In this document: piece after piece, positions 1 to 12,853 of the stretch | Layout: the number at the start of each line of letters is the position of its first letter | Position numbering within the stretch: the stretch's first letter is position 1 | From: Pipra filicauda | Lineage: Eukaryota > Chordata > Aves > Passeriformes > Pipridae | Length of the DNA: 64,000 nt | Direction of reading: 5' to 3' | Assembly (NCBI RefSeq): GCF_003945595.2 | Contig: NW_024104620.1 | Span: 2,762,501-2,826,500 of the forward strand | Translations under genes and position numbers: made by a program | The notes under the pieces: generated by a model | Seen by the model: the letters and a program-made list of their open reading frames with translations, nothing else | Databases searched by the model: none | What the model was told of the DNA's origin: nothing

Positions 1-2519
1 AGAAAAAGTATTAACTGTGATGTAAAAAAAAAAGTTCAAGAGGCGCAGTCATCGAGAAATATGTTAGATCTGCTTCAATATGGAACAGAAACCCTCTGAG
101 GGGTTAATTCCCCCAGGTTTATTTGGCTAATGCTGTTAGGGAATCACAGCATTTACTCTTCCATGTCAGTAGATGGAATAACAATGAAACTCAGAAATTG
201 CTACATGGAGGAGAAGGAGAGTTGGAAATGGGAAAGTGCAGTGAATGATGCTGTGGGAAAAGCCAAAATCAACTTCTAAACAAAGCTCACATTCATCTTT
301 ATATGTCTTCCTTATAGCAGAAGTAGACAGGTCTCCTATCAGTGCAAGTATACCAATGAGAATAACATGGCTTTGTACATTAAATTTAATCCCTGATCTA
401 AAACTGAACAGTGACTATTCCCACAGAATGACTTCGACTCTCCTTGGTTTGAAGTCCAGCTCATTTGCTCTTTGCCTTCCCTCACAGGAAAGACTTTTGC
501 TCACTTGGAGGTGGCTGACCTAGTGGGACACTCAGGAGACTATTTCTCTTCCCAAGCTCTGAGTAGATCTAGGAGAAGTTTCCTTGAGCAAGTTGCTCCA
601 TAAGTCTCCTGATAATAGTTTTAGAATCACTGCCTGGGCCTTTAGATTATTCTTCTTGAAAAATGTGATTCTGATTTGAAACACTGGTCCTCTTCCCCTC
701 TTTCTCCCTGCTCTAAAGGATGGGTATCCTCCTCCTCTGAGCAGTACAGATTCTACCATGTTCTTTACCTGGAATGAAAATACAGATGGTGCTGGTGGGG
801 GAAAAGAAGAGTAGAGAGACAAAAGGCCTTTATGTTAAACCAATCCCTTGTTCTGGTGTTCCTGGTTCAGCTGGGTACTCACTTCAATAACCTTAGCAGC
901 TCATCTAAAGAGAGAGCAGCAGCAAGCTGTGCATTCACACAGAAATCAAAGGGCACTTGATATTAGGTAATATCCAATGCCAGTTACGTGTGCAAAATAG
1001 CTTCAAGAGTTTCAAAATTTTTATTCAATACCAGAACAGCGGCAAAGGAGACCAGATGATGTCAAAACACACGTATGTGTCTGTGGCTGTGAGGGACTGA
1101 GGCACTGGAACTTCACTTTCAGCTCTAATCACGAGAATGGGAATATGAACCTGTTGTTTTCCAGTCCTTTTCCTTGATGACAACATGACAGATTTTTCTC
1201 TGCCCATGTAGAAAAATGGGGCTCAGCTCCTCTTCTCCATGCAAGAGGGACACAGTTCAACATCTGCTTGTTCTTTTCCAAATGGCTTTCAAGGATTCTG
1301 TCTTAGAAGTCTTAAAAGAAAATTGAAGCAGCATGAGGGAGGAAATTCTTTCATGGATAAATAACTAAGTGATTAGAAACAAAGGGTAGCAGTAAATTAT
1401 TATTATTTTCTCAGCAGAGAAAGTGGAAGTCACTAAAGGAGTCCCCAAGGAGTAGTTCTGCAGTATCACACGCGAGCCAAGAAGACATCGCTCGCATTGC
1501 AGTTTACACTTTGTCTATCTTAAAACATGCAGAAGCCTTATGTAAACCAGTAACCTGGTGCCCTTCCTCTGAATGAGAATGCAGGGGATTGAAGAGAGAG
1601 TAAATGAAACAGAGAGCAAGGAAAGACAGAAATGGAAAACGAAGAAATGAACAGAAGGGGAAGTCACTGCTGGCTGGACCGGTTGGGAATACTGGTCCTG
1701 CAGGAAGCCTTCTCCAGCTGATCTTAAAAGCTTATTCAAATCAACAAAAAAAAAGGAAAGGAGAGGCAGGAGTGGGAGTGGAAATTACTTATCTGATGGA
1801 AAGAGGCATTAAACAACCCTTGGCCCACCGGAGGATTATTGAATGAAGGGCTCCTGCAACTTTTGAAATCAGACCTTATTTACTTCTTTATCAGTCAGGC
1901 TTTGTCTTGGTAGTAGTGTACATCCTTAAGCTGGCACTTGGCCAATACTTTTAGACTATGAAAATAAACTAGCAGATTATCACCATTAACTTGTACTGAG
2001 CACTATTTCTTAGGGGTAAAAGTGTATGCAAAAATAAATTAAAAAAAAATAAAAGATAAAAGCTAAGAATGGCATTTATGTAATTTCTCAAATAAACAAA
2101 CATATCTCTGCAAACCCATAAACTAGGAAGGAGAAAAAACCCTTTAACAAACACTCATATTAAATACACTTTGATAGAAAGCTTAATTCCTTCCTTTTGA
2201 AAAGAAAAATCTACAAGGATGGCACTATAGCAGGACAATTGTCCCAAATAATAATATCCCAAATAAGCAGGCTGGGGTTATTTGAAACGAAGGCAGGAAG
2301 ATCTTGTAGTACCCTATGACAATCCATCTGGGGAAGATTTCAAAAATATCCAACACTTACTTTAATATAGTCTGTCCCAAAGGCAAAACTATTTGCTTTT
2401 CACAAGCATTTTTATGAGATACATCTTAAAAGTAATCACTGGCAGAGATAATTTATTGTTAGCCAGAGAGGATATTGAAAGGCAGGGGAGCTATTAATCA
2501 TCTATGCAGATATGGGTGA
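1..2519. other. Unique non-coding stretch
   Basis: No gene is supported here. The open frames are short (96 codons at most), overlap on opposite strands and resemble no known protein. The sequence is AT-rich with A-rich patches, for example around 1746-1756 and 2040-2060. A perfect 12-bp palindrome (GGACAATTGTCC, 2233-2244) is probably chance. Confidence 0.7.
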
Positions 2520-2585
2520 GATGCTGGCCCTATGGAAGTCAATAGTAAAATTCCCATTGACATCTGTGGAGCTGGGCTATTACTC
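2520..2585. repeat. Remnant of an ancient palindromic amniote repeat
   Basis: The segment reads as an imperfect inverted repeat built on GGAAGTCAATAG and CCCATTGACATCTG, with GCTGGCCC on the left and GAGCTGGGC on the right. From memory, short repeats with paired 'GAAGTCAATGG / CCATTGACTTC' blocks are abundant in turtle and crocodile genomes and survive as decayed copies in birds. I cannot name the family with certainty. Chance is possible because only about 60 bp can be aligned. Confidence 0.4.
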
Positions 2586-4012
2586 TCTGTGCTGGAGGTT
2601 TAAGTGTTTGCTCTATTAGGTCAAGTTTCTTGTTCGCATAATTTCCTGGTTTACACAGAGTTACATCACGGTTTGACCGAGGGAATATCTTGAGTTTGCT
2701 GGAATTAATGTTTTTCTGCAGGAGTTACTACTTGAACATTAATAATAGGGATTGTTACTGTATTACAAGATGCAGGTATGCTGTAAAAGTCCAGTTGTAG
2801 AGGACTGGTCGCTCTTTGTTTGTGGAGAATTGCGAGGAGGCTACGGTTGAGATCTTGTTGAGTGAGACAATGTCACACTCTCTTCCTGGCAAGTCTGTCT
2901 GTATTAAATTTTGCTTTCCCTGGTAGAAGTTCACAATAGAGCTCTCAACTACAGCAAAGCAGCATCAAGTCTAATAAACAATTCCAGAAATACCCACACT
3001 TGAAAAGCTTTCACACAATTACCTGTGTCCTTCAGGATAATCCGCGCCTTTCATAGAGAAAGTGGGGACACGAGCACCAAGAGTTAACTCTGCAGCAGAA
3101 AAAGGAAACCAGAAAAAATATACAGCTTTAAGCAAAGCTATTCCCTTTTCTGTTGGAGAGGGTGATATGTTTCATAGCAGATCACTTATGCCACTTAGAT
3201 GTCATGATCAACACACTCTCACTTCTGCTCAATATTTAAGTTCTTTGTGAAACATGTTGCTGATACTTCATACGGCTCCATCTCCGCTGCAGCCATAAAG
3301 GATGTGATCAAATTATTTCTACCTGCTCGTAGACAGGAGGCATCATTTTTAGTCTCAGCCCAGGGGAACAGAAGTGATTAAACAATTGCTGCTTAGCATC
3401 ACACATCACCAACAGTCCATCGCAGAGTCAGCTGCAAACTAGCAGCAGCAAAGATGTTTGTTTTTACACTCTTCTGGGCTGCCATGGCAGCCAAAATATT
3501 CTCTTTCTCTGAATTGATTTGTTCTGAAAGCCCAAGTATATTTGTTTTCCTGAGGAAATCCTTATGATTAATAATAGTAGGTGAGAGTTATTTTGTGTGC
3601 TTTATTTTAATGAATAAAATCCAGAGCATGGGGAGGTTTGTGTTCAAACAAGGCTTGAAAAAATTTAGTGGGAGATTTTTTGCTTTTCATGTATCTTTTG
3701 TTTGGTGTTCAGGATTCAAACCTGTAACACCACACTCTAAATCCCTATATGGGAAAAGAAGGGTCAGACCCCAGTGACGGATTAAATCACTCTATCTAGA
3801 ATATCTGAAATTGCTGTTTTGTTCAGAAGCACAGAGTTGATAAAAGGAATGATAGCCTTATCTATGTATTTGTTTTCATGTATATTCAAAACAGACTGAG
3901 AAGTCTGGTCTCTCTTAATTAAATCATGAATAAATATGAGATTTCCTCCCTTTAAAGCCCAGCCTGCTGCCTGAGCTCAGACTTTACATACGAGGCAGAA
4001 TTTGATCCTGCA
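2586..4012. other. Unique non-coding stretch with a perfect 16-bp palindrome
   Basis: No gene is supported. A perfect palindrome GGCTGCCATGGCAGCC lies at 3477-3492. It sits inside a 37-codon open frame (3454-3567) whose predicted N-terminus is hydrophobic, but nothing supports translation. The rest is AT-rich unique sequence. Confidence 0.6.
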
Positions 4013-4030
4013 GGTTCAGCTCGCTGAACC
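4013..4030. repeat. 18-bp near-perfect palindrome
   Basis: Perfect 8-bp arms GGTTCAGC and GCTGAACC are separated by TC. It could form a short hairpin or be a symmetric protein-binding site. No function is shown by the sequence. Confidence 0.6.
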
Positions 4031-4376
4031 CTGTTGTCAGCAGCTTGAGTGATACGTTCAAAGTGCACGATCTGGTCTGGTGCATAGAGAATGAGATCTA
4101 TTTAACAAAATCCTGGCACCCTAGAGCCTGAAATTCAGATTCAAAAGACACACTGGCCTCCTTCCCAGGGTTGTGGGATGTCAGCCCTGGCATTTGGCAC
4201 CATGATCCCACTTCCCAGGACCTGCGTTCCTTATTACCACCTCAGGAAGAGGCGGGTGCTCCTCTCCAAGGACTTGGGCAAAACAAGGTGAAACTCTCAG
4301 GTTCAGGGCTCATCTAAGCTTCCTAAAGATGCAGTCTCATCACATTATTCCCTGGGGGAGTGAGTGCATGGAGCAG

Positions 4377-4401
4377 CCAAGAAGCTGGGGCAGCTTCTTG
4401 G
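4377..4401. repeat. Hairpin with 11-bp perfect stem
   Basis: CCAAGAAGCTG (4377-4387) and its exact complement CAGCTTCTTGG (4391-4401) flank a GGG loop. The hairpin lies in a locally GC-richer patch (4330-4730) that is open in several frames on both strands, so the open frames there look like a compositional effect rather than genes. Confidence 0.65.
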
Positions 4402-7400
4402 GGCAGTTCTGGCCCAGCAACAAAACCTGCTAGGAGCACACCCAAATCCAGGAGGTTTTGGCATGTGCTGTTCTCCCCACCCTCACGTCCCACACATGAG
4501 CTGCATTTCTGTCTGTCATCTTCTGAACTGCAGCTGGCCACCCAAACATCCTGAATTTTGGAGGGGAGATGCTTCTGATTATGAAGCATATGCTGCCCTT
4601 CCCTGCACAGTGCATAAGGCAGCCAGCGTGGGCAGAGGTAGGTGGTGCGTGGCAGGGAAGGAGCAGGAGGATGATCCAGGACACGTGATCTGTGTTCGGC
4701 ACACAGAGAGGCATCAGATGCAAAGAGCATCTTAATTATGGCAATTCAAGGCAGAAGTAAAATTACCTTCCTAATTTTGCAGAGCTCTGGTAGGAAACAC
4801 CCACCCTGCTAAGGCTGGAGTACAGATGGAGCCAGGCTGCCAGGGATAAGGTCATTCAAGGGAGAATGTGGAAATGGCAATACCTTTGGGGCAAGGTCCT
4901 GATCTTCTGCATGCTGGTTTTGTGCTTAAACTCTCAGGTACTGCCTTTGGTTACCCCACTCATTTGCCAGTTCCTCCAGGAGAGGAGCTAGTGAACAGCA
5001 TGCATTGCTGTTCATCAAATATTCCCCATTTGTCCAAGTTTTTTCCAAAGAGCAGCTGATTTCAGTGCCTACATAGCTTTGTAAAATAGCTGTGGAGGGA
5101 AAGGGCTGTGACAGTTTGTTCCTCTGTCTTTTCCATGCAATGCACAAAAGCCTTTCCCACTTAAGCCAAATATCTATATCCCCAGGAGGGCATCATAAGC
5201 CAATACTCGTGGAGACTTCCAGAGCACAGCAATTTCCTTGGAGGGGAGTGAGTTCTCCCAAGTGAAATGACTAACCCTGATTTTTTAATCAAACAGCAGA
5301 GAGTTGTAATGCCAACAGGGATTCAGACGCCAGCTTCACATCCCAATCCTTGGTGTGTTAACCCTCAGTAACACCTGATCTGTCCACAGGCTGCAGAAAG
5401 AAGGGCTGTGCTGTTCCCTGCCTGCCATGCCTTCAGCTGTTGAAGACAATGCTCATAGTGCTGGGTGACATGGAAAGGATCTGTGAGCCTGCCAGGAGCC
5501 CATAAATGCCAGCACCTGAGCGAGAGCAGCAGGACAGACTGAAGGAGACATGATGACACAGGAAGAAAAGGACTGAATCAGCGTAGGAGCTCCCATTTTG
5601 GAGCAGGGAAACCACAAAATGCATGAAGAATAGTTATAATTCTAAAGCCAGACCATAAAAGCCATGCTCTGCCACTTGCTATACCAGTTTCAAGTACCTT
5701 AAAAGACACTGGGGAATCAGTGGTGAAGTGTGAGCGTCCATCCATACAAATGCAATGTTTGGTAGAAACAGAGGCAGGGAGTGGAGAACCAGCTAAACAC
5801 AGGTTTATGCTACAATGAAATACTCAACATGAGAAAATCAGGATCATATTATTTTGTGTGCATTTGTCAAGTCCAAGCCGGATTTAATGGCTGAATTTTG
5901 AGTTATTTTCTCCCTTGCTGTTCCATTGTTAGAAATCTCACAAACATGTTGTAACCGATTATGCAATGGCTTTATTTTCATGTGGACAAAACCACTTTGG
6001 TGCTCTGAACCCACTCCAACCCCCCCACCTCACTATCAGGTGAATCTACCCGCTCTCATCGTGTTTTCTATATTAAGTTGTGTCTCTTGGGCCGATTCAG
6101 GACACTCACTGTCAGCAGCACAGCACACAAATTTCAAATTAGCTTTCAAAGTAATCAACGACTTATCATTTATTTATGTGTCTTTTTTGTATCTAGCTTA
6201 ACATTTAAGCATTAAGATAAAAAAAAAAAATCTTTGAGTTTACTATTGCATTTCACTCTGCATAATTAAGAGTATGAATCTTATTTTGTTTGATATATAA
6301 AACTCTTGTGATGGGATGTAATTCAGCTAACATTTCTGCTTTTAATACATCTTTCTTCCCGTATTTCACTAAAGGGTGTGAGGAAAAAAGCAGATGTGTG
6401 TCATACAGGGCTTCTTACATTTTGGAATCCATAACCCTGACAGGACAATAACATAAATGATGCATTATCAAGTTATGCACAGTCTGAGGCACGTACCTGA
6501 CACTGGTACTTGTCAGCTACAGCAGGAACCAGGAGCTGTTCAGCTTCACAAGAGAGCAAAAGTGAAACAAGAGTGGATTGTTGTGTATCTTGGTGGCTGT
6601 TGCTTGACAGTGGAGGAATTATATTAAATTCAGAAACTTTGAAGTTAGAAGGTGTCTGGAGAGAAAATAAAACCTTGACCCTTTTACAGGATAAAAAAAA
6701 GAAAAGAAGAAGAAAGAGATCATGGAGAACAATATCTAAAGCAAACACTTTGGAATACTGGGTATTAGAGGCTTATTTTGTGATGGAGAAGAAAACTTAT
6801 CAGATATGAGTTCCAGTAATAGCTTTCTATAGCAGCCACAGAAATATGAGATCTGGGCAAAGGGAGAAAGAGGAAAAGATTTCTTTTGCCTCTGTTGATG
6901 AAGACAACAATTTTTCCTTGAATATGGCTGGAGAAATATATCAAAAGCTGTTATTCACAACATGCTCAACAGGGGAATATGAGAATATCTTACAATGTAA
7001 CATGCAGGTGTCTTATTCTTGCCCAGTATTCTTACCTCTCCCACCTAATTATGGTGAGAAAAAAAAATGTGGTTTAATTACTAGTTTTATTTCTTTGAAT
7101 AAAAATTGGCTTACTGAGGGGGATTTGAATTTTGGATCTTGTTAGGAAGCCAGTGCACACCAGTACAATCATATCCTGAAGGCCTCAGATGAGAAGATTA
7201 AAATATTCAATAATTTCAATATAGAATTTACATATTTCGATCCTTAAATTGCAAAGATATAGACAGACCTATGGAACTTATATGCCTTTTATTTTTCAAA
7301 CTAATACATTAAGGATGCAAAAAAGTAGATCTGGAGGAACAAAAATTGATCTCCAACCTCACCCAAATTACATAGGAAAAGTGTTTTGGCTTTAAGTCAA

Positions 7401-10103
7401 AAGTTGTTTGAATTATAACTCTGGTTTGAAATTTCTTTTATATTCAGAGATGAACTTGGTTTATTTTTGTACTCCTTACAGATGAAACCAATTTAGTTTG
7501 GGCCTAATGATTGTTAGTTAATTTATGATTCCCTTCAACCAAATGTTAAATTTCAGTGAAATTACTGTATGTTATGAACAGAAAGATGAGAAAAGGAAAT
7601 CCTGAGTCCCAAACTTGAGCCTGACACTTGCTAAATGCTTTGCATTGATTAGTTATAACTCAGACAAACAAAATTTGTCGATCTTCTCCTGCTGTGTAAG
7701 GATCCTGCCAGATTCTGTCAGTCTCTTCACCTTAGCACCTATTTTCATACTTTCCTACTGCTTAGAGCAACCCTTACTCAAGACTAGAGGAAGAAATATT
7801 TGCAGCCCTTACAGATTTGCTGCCACCTCACTCAACCCTGTCTGCCAGAACCTTGTGTAAATTATTGTACTTCATATTTATGCCGCCGTTCCCGTCTTGC
7901 TCAGGTCTTGAGATACCAGTAGGAATAGGTATGAATCCCAACAGCAATAACAAACAACAGGAAAGAACAAGACTTTCTCTTCCCCGCCCCCTCCATTTGA
8001 ATCTCTGCTGTAGCCAGAAGCACCAAAGGCTTTGGTTTCCCATTGCAAATGTACCTGTCTCAGCTGAAAGGCAGTGTTAGGTAAGATTTATATGTTGTAG
8101 GTGTAAAGTGTTATTTTTAGACATTTCTCCAGCATTACAACTTTTCGGCCAAAATCTGGAGTTGCATGAAAGAGCACTCGAAGTGTAAACCTTGAAATGC
8201 AGTTTTAATAGTGTCCTCAGCTTGGCAGCAACCCAGCAGAGCATTGCTCCACTTCCATACCAGTAAAAACAACAGGCTATGTAAAGACTCTGGGTGGGGA
8301 ACACAGTCAGGAAGCACCTACAAATTAATACCAGTCTCTGTTCTTTCCATCAGAAATGCCAAGAATATTCCATTCACAGCTTCTACAGCCAAAGCTCTGA
8401 TCCTGCAAATAAGGCTTTAATCCACACTCCAGTACTGGGGTGCATCTGGATATATGTCCAAACTGGATTGATAGGTTTCTTTGGACCTGATGAGCCAAGA
8501 ATTACTGGATCTAAATCTGGGTTGTGGCCAAGATAAACATAATGAATTAGGAGCATATTGGTAAAAGCAGCTTTATTTGCAGCTTTATTTGAAGAAAACT
8601 AGTAACCTTGGTGCAGGAGTTCTCATTAATTCCCAGCACCTGTCTCTCACCTGAGGAATTCTAGGAGAAAAACTAGAGTCACCGTAGCCCTACATCACTT
8701 TTTCCCTAAACACACCCTGTTCCTACAAAAAAGTCATTGAGAAAGAGAAGGGGGGGGAAAAAAAATCACTGTTAGTTCAAACCTGAATTCCTAAGACTTC
8801 CATCCAGTTTATTCTGTGCTGCAGAATGTGCTCAGGTATCAGTTATCCCATTCGTGCAGAAGTAACAGACTTACCTTGTGGTACCCATCTCTTTGTGAAG
8901 AAAACAAGCCTCTTAGACATCTCAAAATGCTCTTTTTTTTTCTTTTTTCTCTCATGATTATGTCCTTCCCTGGTATGTCTGATAATGCTCTGTTAATCAG
9001 AGTTACCCCCATGTATCTGATAACTATTTATAAAGATGTATGGGAGCAACAAATGGAGCCAGAGCTCCTTTATGCTAACCAAGAGCCCTAAATGTTAAAC
9101 TCAGAAAATCCCGTTCCTCCCCACTTCTGATGCTCTGGGAAGTTGAAACAGGACACATAGAGGATGTTCCTCCAACCAGGCATCCCTTGGTACAGGAGGA
9201 CAGGAGTTCACATCTCCTTAGGGTGAGTCTAGAAATAGATCTTTTCTTCAGAAAAGATGTTGTGTTTGAGTCAGTAGTACCTGTTCATCCACCTGGGTTT
9301 TAAAAGGAGAAAGCCCTACCTGGAAGAGCAGTGATGGGTTGCTACTTTTGCAAGATGCTTCTGGGCTTTCTTGCTGGCAATATAGGTACTGTGCTGTCCC
9401 CTCAACTCAGGCAGCTGAGCCCAGGACACTTCTGTCATTAGAACTTCTGGTTTCACATCAGAGCACATTCCCCTCAGTGCATTGGGTTTTTTGGTTCATA
9501 CTTCTGAGGCACTCAACTTTTAGTTCAAGATCCTAATACCTACAGCTTTGGGTCTTGCTATTTCTGATCATTTTTAGTTCTAGACTGACGTGGCTTGTGG
9601 CTGTTTGGAGACATGTATTTGTATTTCTGCAGATTTTAGTGTCCTACTGCTGAGCCACCTTCCCTCCCCATCTCAGGCAGACAGGCCTTGGCATTGTAGC
9701 AGCACCTGAGCACTTACAGGTCTTGTGTATTTGCACGTGAAACCAGTTTCTCTGAATTTCACTCTGCCACTACATAATGGCTGCTCTGCCCACTGCAGTA
9801 TAAAATTAACTCCAAGGTGAGAGATTAAACTGTGTGCATCAGCACAGAAAGAACCCACCCTAAAGTTATCAACAAGAATGTATTGTGAGAGATCATGCTG
9901 CAGAAAAATAGCTGCTGCTGCTCCTTCCATCCCATTTCTGATCCAATCTCAACTTGACTCCTGTAGTTCAAATTTGTTTGAAGGAATAAGATGAGATTGT
10001 ATTGCAATAGTGATATGCCGTCATGGTTCAGCTTCGATTCATCTTTGTCTTCTGCTTGTTAAGAGAACCTGAAAATACTAGCAAATTATTGCTTCATTAG
10101 CAT
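4402..10103. other. Unique non-coding stretch
   Basis: I see no gene, RNA gene or recognisable transposon. Low-complexity pieces include a purine-rich run (about 6689-6720), G8A8 (about 8751-8766) and a short direct repeat of GCAGCTTTATTTG (8568-8593). Open frames stay under about 100 codons and match nothing known. The strings CAGAATTTGATCCTGCA (just left, about 3996) and CTCTGATCCTGCAAAT (about 8396) resemble pieces of old amniote repeats but are too short to call. Confidence 0.65.
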
Positions 10104-10177
10104 GGATTCAATTTTATTGACATATTTCAAATTTATGTAAGGATTCAATTTTATTGACATATTTCAAATTTATGTAA
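10104..10177 (+). repeat. Perfect 37-bp tandem duplication
   Basis: The unit 10104-10140, beginning GGATTCAATTTTATTGACAT and ending ATTTATGTAA, is repeated exactly at 10141-10177, and the next two bases (GG) continue the pattern. Perfect identity in neutral AT-rich sequence points to a recent duplication, or to an assembly artefact. No gene is affected. Confidence 0.97.
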
Positions 10178-12704
10178 GGTCTTGCTACTATGGATCTTAT
10201 AGATGTCATTCATTCATAGTAACATGAAATTCATGTAATTCATTTCAGGGGCAGGACCAAAACTATAGGATCCTATTGGCAGAACAATGTTAAATTTAGA
10301 AGTAGGAAAAAGGGACCCACAATCATTGCACATATTTTTGGTACTTTTCTGAACAGGATGAGTATATGCAAATAGAGAAAATAGGTTTGGTACTGGTGAT
10401 TTTGAAAAAAACCCCACAACTTTAGATTTATAGAATTATCAAAGTCTGTAGTGAGTGATATCAAATATAGCTCCCTACAGAAAATGTTGTTAGTTTGTCT
10501 TGTCAGTCAGGTAATGCATGTACACTACTCCCTTTGGCGTGGAGGGAAGCTGTGGGTGTCTTGCTGGAGTCATAGAGCCACAAGTGAATCTGTTTGCAGC
10601 CTTAAAATGATAATTTTTATTCCCTTTCTCTTCAAAGCTCTCACTAGAAAGACTTTATGTTTCTTTGAACTTTTTCAAAGTTGACTGTTAGGACAATAGG
10701 GGTTTTTAATCTACCATTGACTCCATCCTTTTCTCTCTCCCATTTCCTCTCTTGTTTATCCTGCCTGTTGAGCAGAGATTTCAAGATATTTTCTTCTACC
10801 TCTCCTTCTGTTTGTAGTGATTTTAGAAGAAACTTCAAATCTGAATAATCTTATTAGATAAGCTAACAACTAGCTAGTAATTAATAACTAATTTAATCCA
10901 CACTACAATGGACATTTAGAATTACATCAAATTTATTCATGATAACCAGTGATCTCCTGTAAAACTCACCAGAATTGAAATGGAATACTGGGTTATTTTA
11001 CATATTTTTATGTCAAAATTTTAACAGTAATAAAACCCCTAGCCATAATTTGATTTAACAGCGATTATGAATATACAGAGATGGTTGCCTTAGTTTTGAA
11101 CTTAAAAGCCTTTCTATTTTTACCCCAAAATGTAACTCACATAATTTCAGAGTTATTATAAAATCAGTGCTTAAGAGATTTTTATTTTCCCTTCATTTAG
11201 TATGAGATAGAGAGCTGTGGGCTAAGTCCATTAAGCCATGATAGCTGCTACGTGAAAACTACAAATATTCCGAAGTTTCTAAAACAAACATTCCCAAAAT
11301 TAAAAATTAACTTCAAAACTCAGAAACCAGCCTGAGGGAAGCTCAAGGAAATGAATAAAAATATCCAGAAAGAATTAGAATCCACACTGCAGAGACAGTA
11401 ATTGGGTTGACTTTAGGCTGACTAATTCACACACTGAAAGTCGATGATTTGGAGGATTGGATTTTTTTTTTCAGTGTGCTTAGACTTGTCTTCAGTCTCA
11501 TTCTTGGCCTTACTAGAAGGACCCACTTATGTGTGTATCCACTTGTGTATTTTCTACCTGCTTTTTCTCATTGCCAGAATATATACACATGCATCTATGT
11601 ATGTATACGTAATATATATATCCAAATTTCTGTGGAAAAGACCTTCTTTTAAATGAAACACACCACAAGGAACCTAAAGGAACCTACTGCAAGTCAGAAA
11701 AGCAATTACTGCCCGAGGTAGGCAGGCTACAATCCTGTGCTCATATGTGCTATTTCCCTAGCAATTGTGTGACATGGGAGCTAAAGCTTCCATTCAAATA
11801 TGCCTCCTTCTTCACCACTAAAAAGTGTGATATTCTGCCTTTTTAGCAGGGAAAACTGCACAGTGGTGTAATGTGACTGAATTCTGAGCATTTAGCCCAA
11901 GGTAACACAAAAATAAATTGCTTACTTCCATAAAGTGACTTCAAATCTACATGGGAGTAACTGAAAATAGGCATTTTTCACTTGAACTCAAAATTCTTTC
12001 CTAACTGAATTGTTCAAGGAGATCCCATATTTTCACCCAGCACCACACAGAGAGAGCTTTTTTTTTTCACCTTTGAAAAAATAAAACCTTCCCTTGCTGT
12101 ATTAACCACCTAGATATTCATACAGTCAGCACAAATGACAGGGATGACTCTGCCAAAGAGAGATATATTTGCAGTCAGCAGTCTCTGCTCCTCAGATGTC
12201 AGTGGTCATATCAAGAAAGTAAACAAAATTAGAAATTAGACTGAGAAGAAAAATAACAGCAAATACCTCTAGCTTGGTACTTTCAGTAAACTGAGAACTC
12301 ACCTTCCTTAGAAACTTTCTGGGCTATTTGTGTAGCTGCTTCATGACCAGAGGAGCTGACACTATATATATATATAGATATAAATATACACACCTATGTA
12401 CAGCTTATGGGTCCTCAGGCAGTCAGTGCTTTGCAGGAAAACATATTGGCACAGCCTTAAATAAGACACAAGATCAAAATTTGGATCGACTTGGCCAAAG
12501 TAATGTGAGAATTTGGTGGCAGAAATAGGATTTGTATCTTGATTTTGTTAGTGTTACACTGTTCTTCCAGAAAGAAATGAGGAGGCACTGGAACATCTGG
12601 ACATAGGACAGCTGGAAATTTGTAAGGAGGGAAGGAAAAGGCAGTGTTAGGAAAACTGAGCTGGAATTTATTCTTTGCAATTAAAGAGGATGTTTCTTTC
12701 CCAG
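10178..12704. other. Unique non-coding AT-rich stretch
   Basis: No gene is supported. Short TA-rich patches occur at about 11580-11625 and 12361-12375. One frame is open for 70 codons around 11444-11656, but its sequence is low-complexity and hydrophobic and matches nothing known. Confidence 0.65.
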
Positions 12705-12853
12705 ACAGGCTCATGGAGTCACGACTTACAGTTTGCACTCCTGGATTTTCTGGATGAAATAGATTCAGCGGAAGCCTCCATGTGAACTCCCATCCATTCA
12801 AATTACTACAGTCCTTCAGGTTCTCCCGTGAAGCAATATCGTACCAATGCAAG
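12705..12853 (+). other. Exon-like segment without coding potential
   Basis: On the plus strand a pyrimidine-rich tract ending TTTCTTTCCCAG (to 12704) looks like a good splice acceptor, and AAG|GTAATA at 12853/12854 looks like a donor, giving a 149-bp internal exon. All three frames contain stops, so it could only be part of a non-coding transcript or a UTR. The segment holds four CpGs, more than its flanks. On the minus strand the same DNA is open for about 143 codons and has a strong donor ACT|GTAAGT at 12730/12729. No convincing in-frame acceptor precedes it on that strand, since an in-frame TAG lies just downstream of the best candidate. Splice-like signals are common by chance, so this is a weak call. 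Confidence 0.2.

Noticed and set aside
3454..3567. 37-codon frame with hydrophobic start, possible small secreted peptide
   Set aside because: Too short, no conservation evidence, and its Ala-rich part comes from a 16-bp DNA palindrome.
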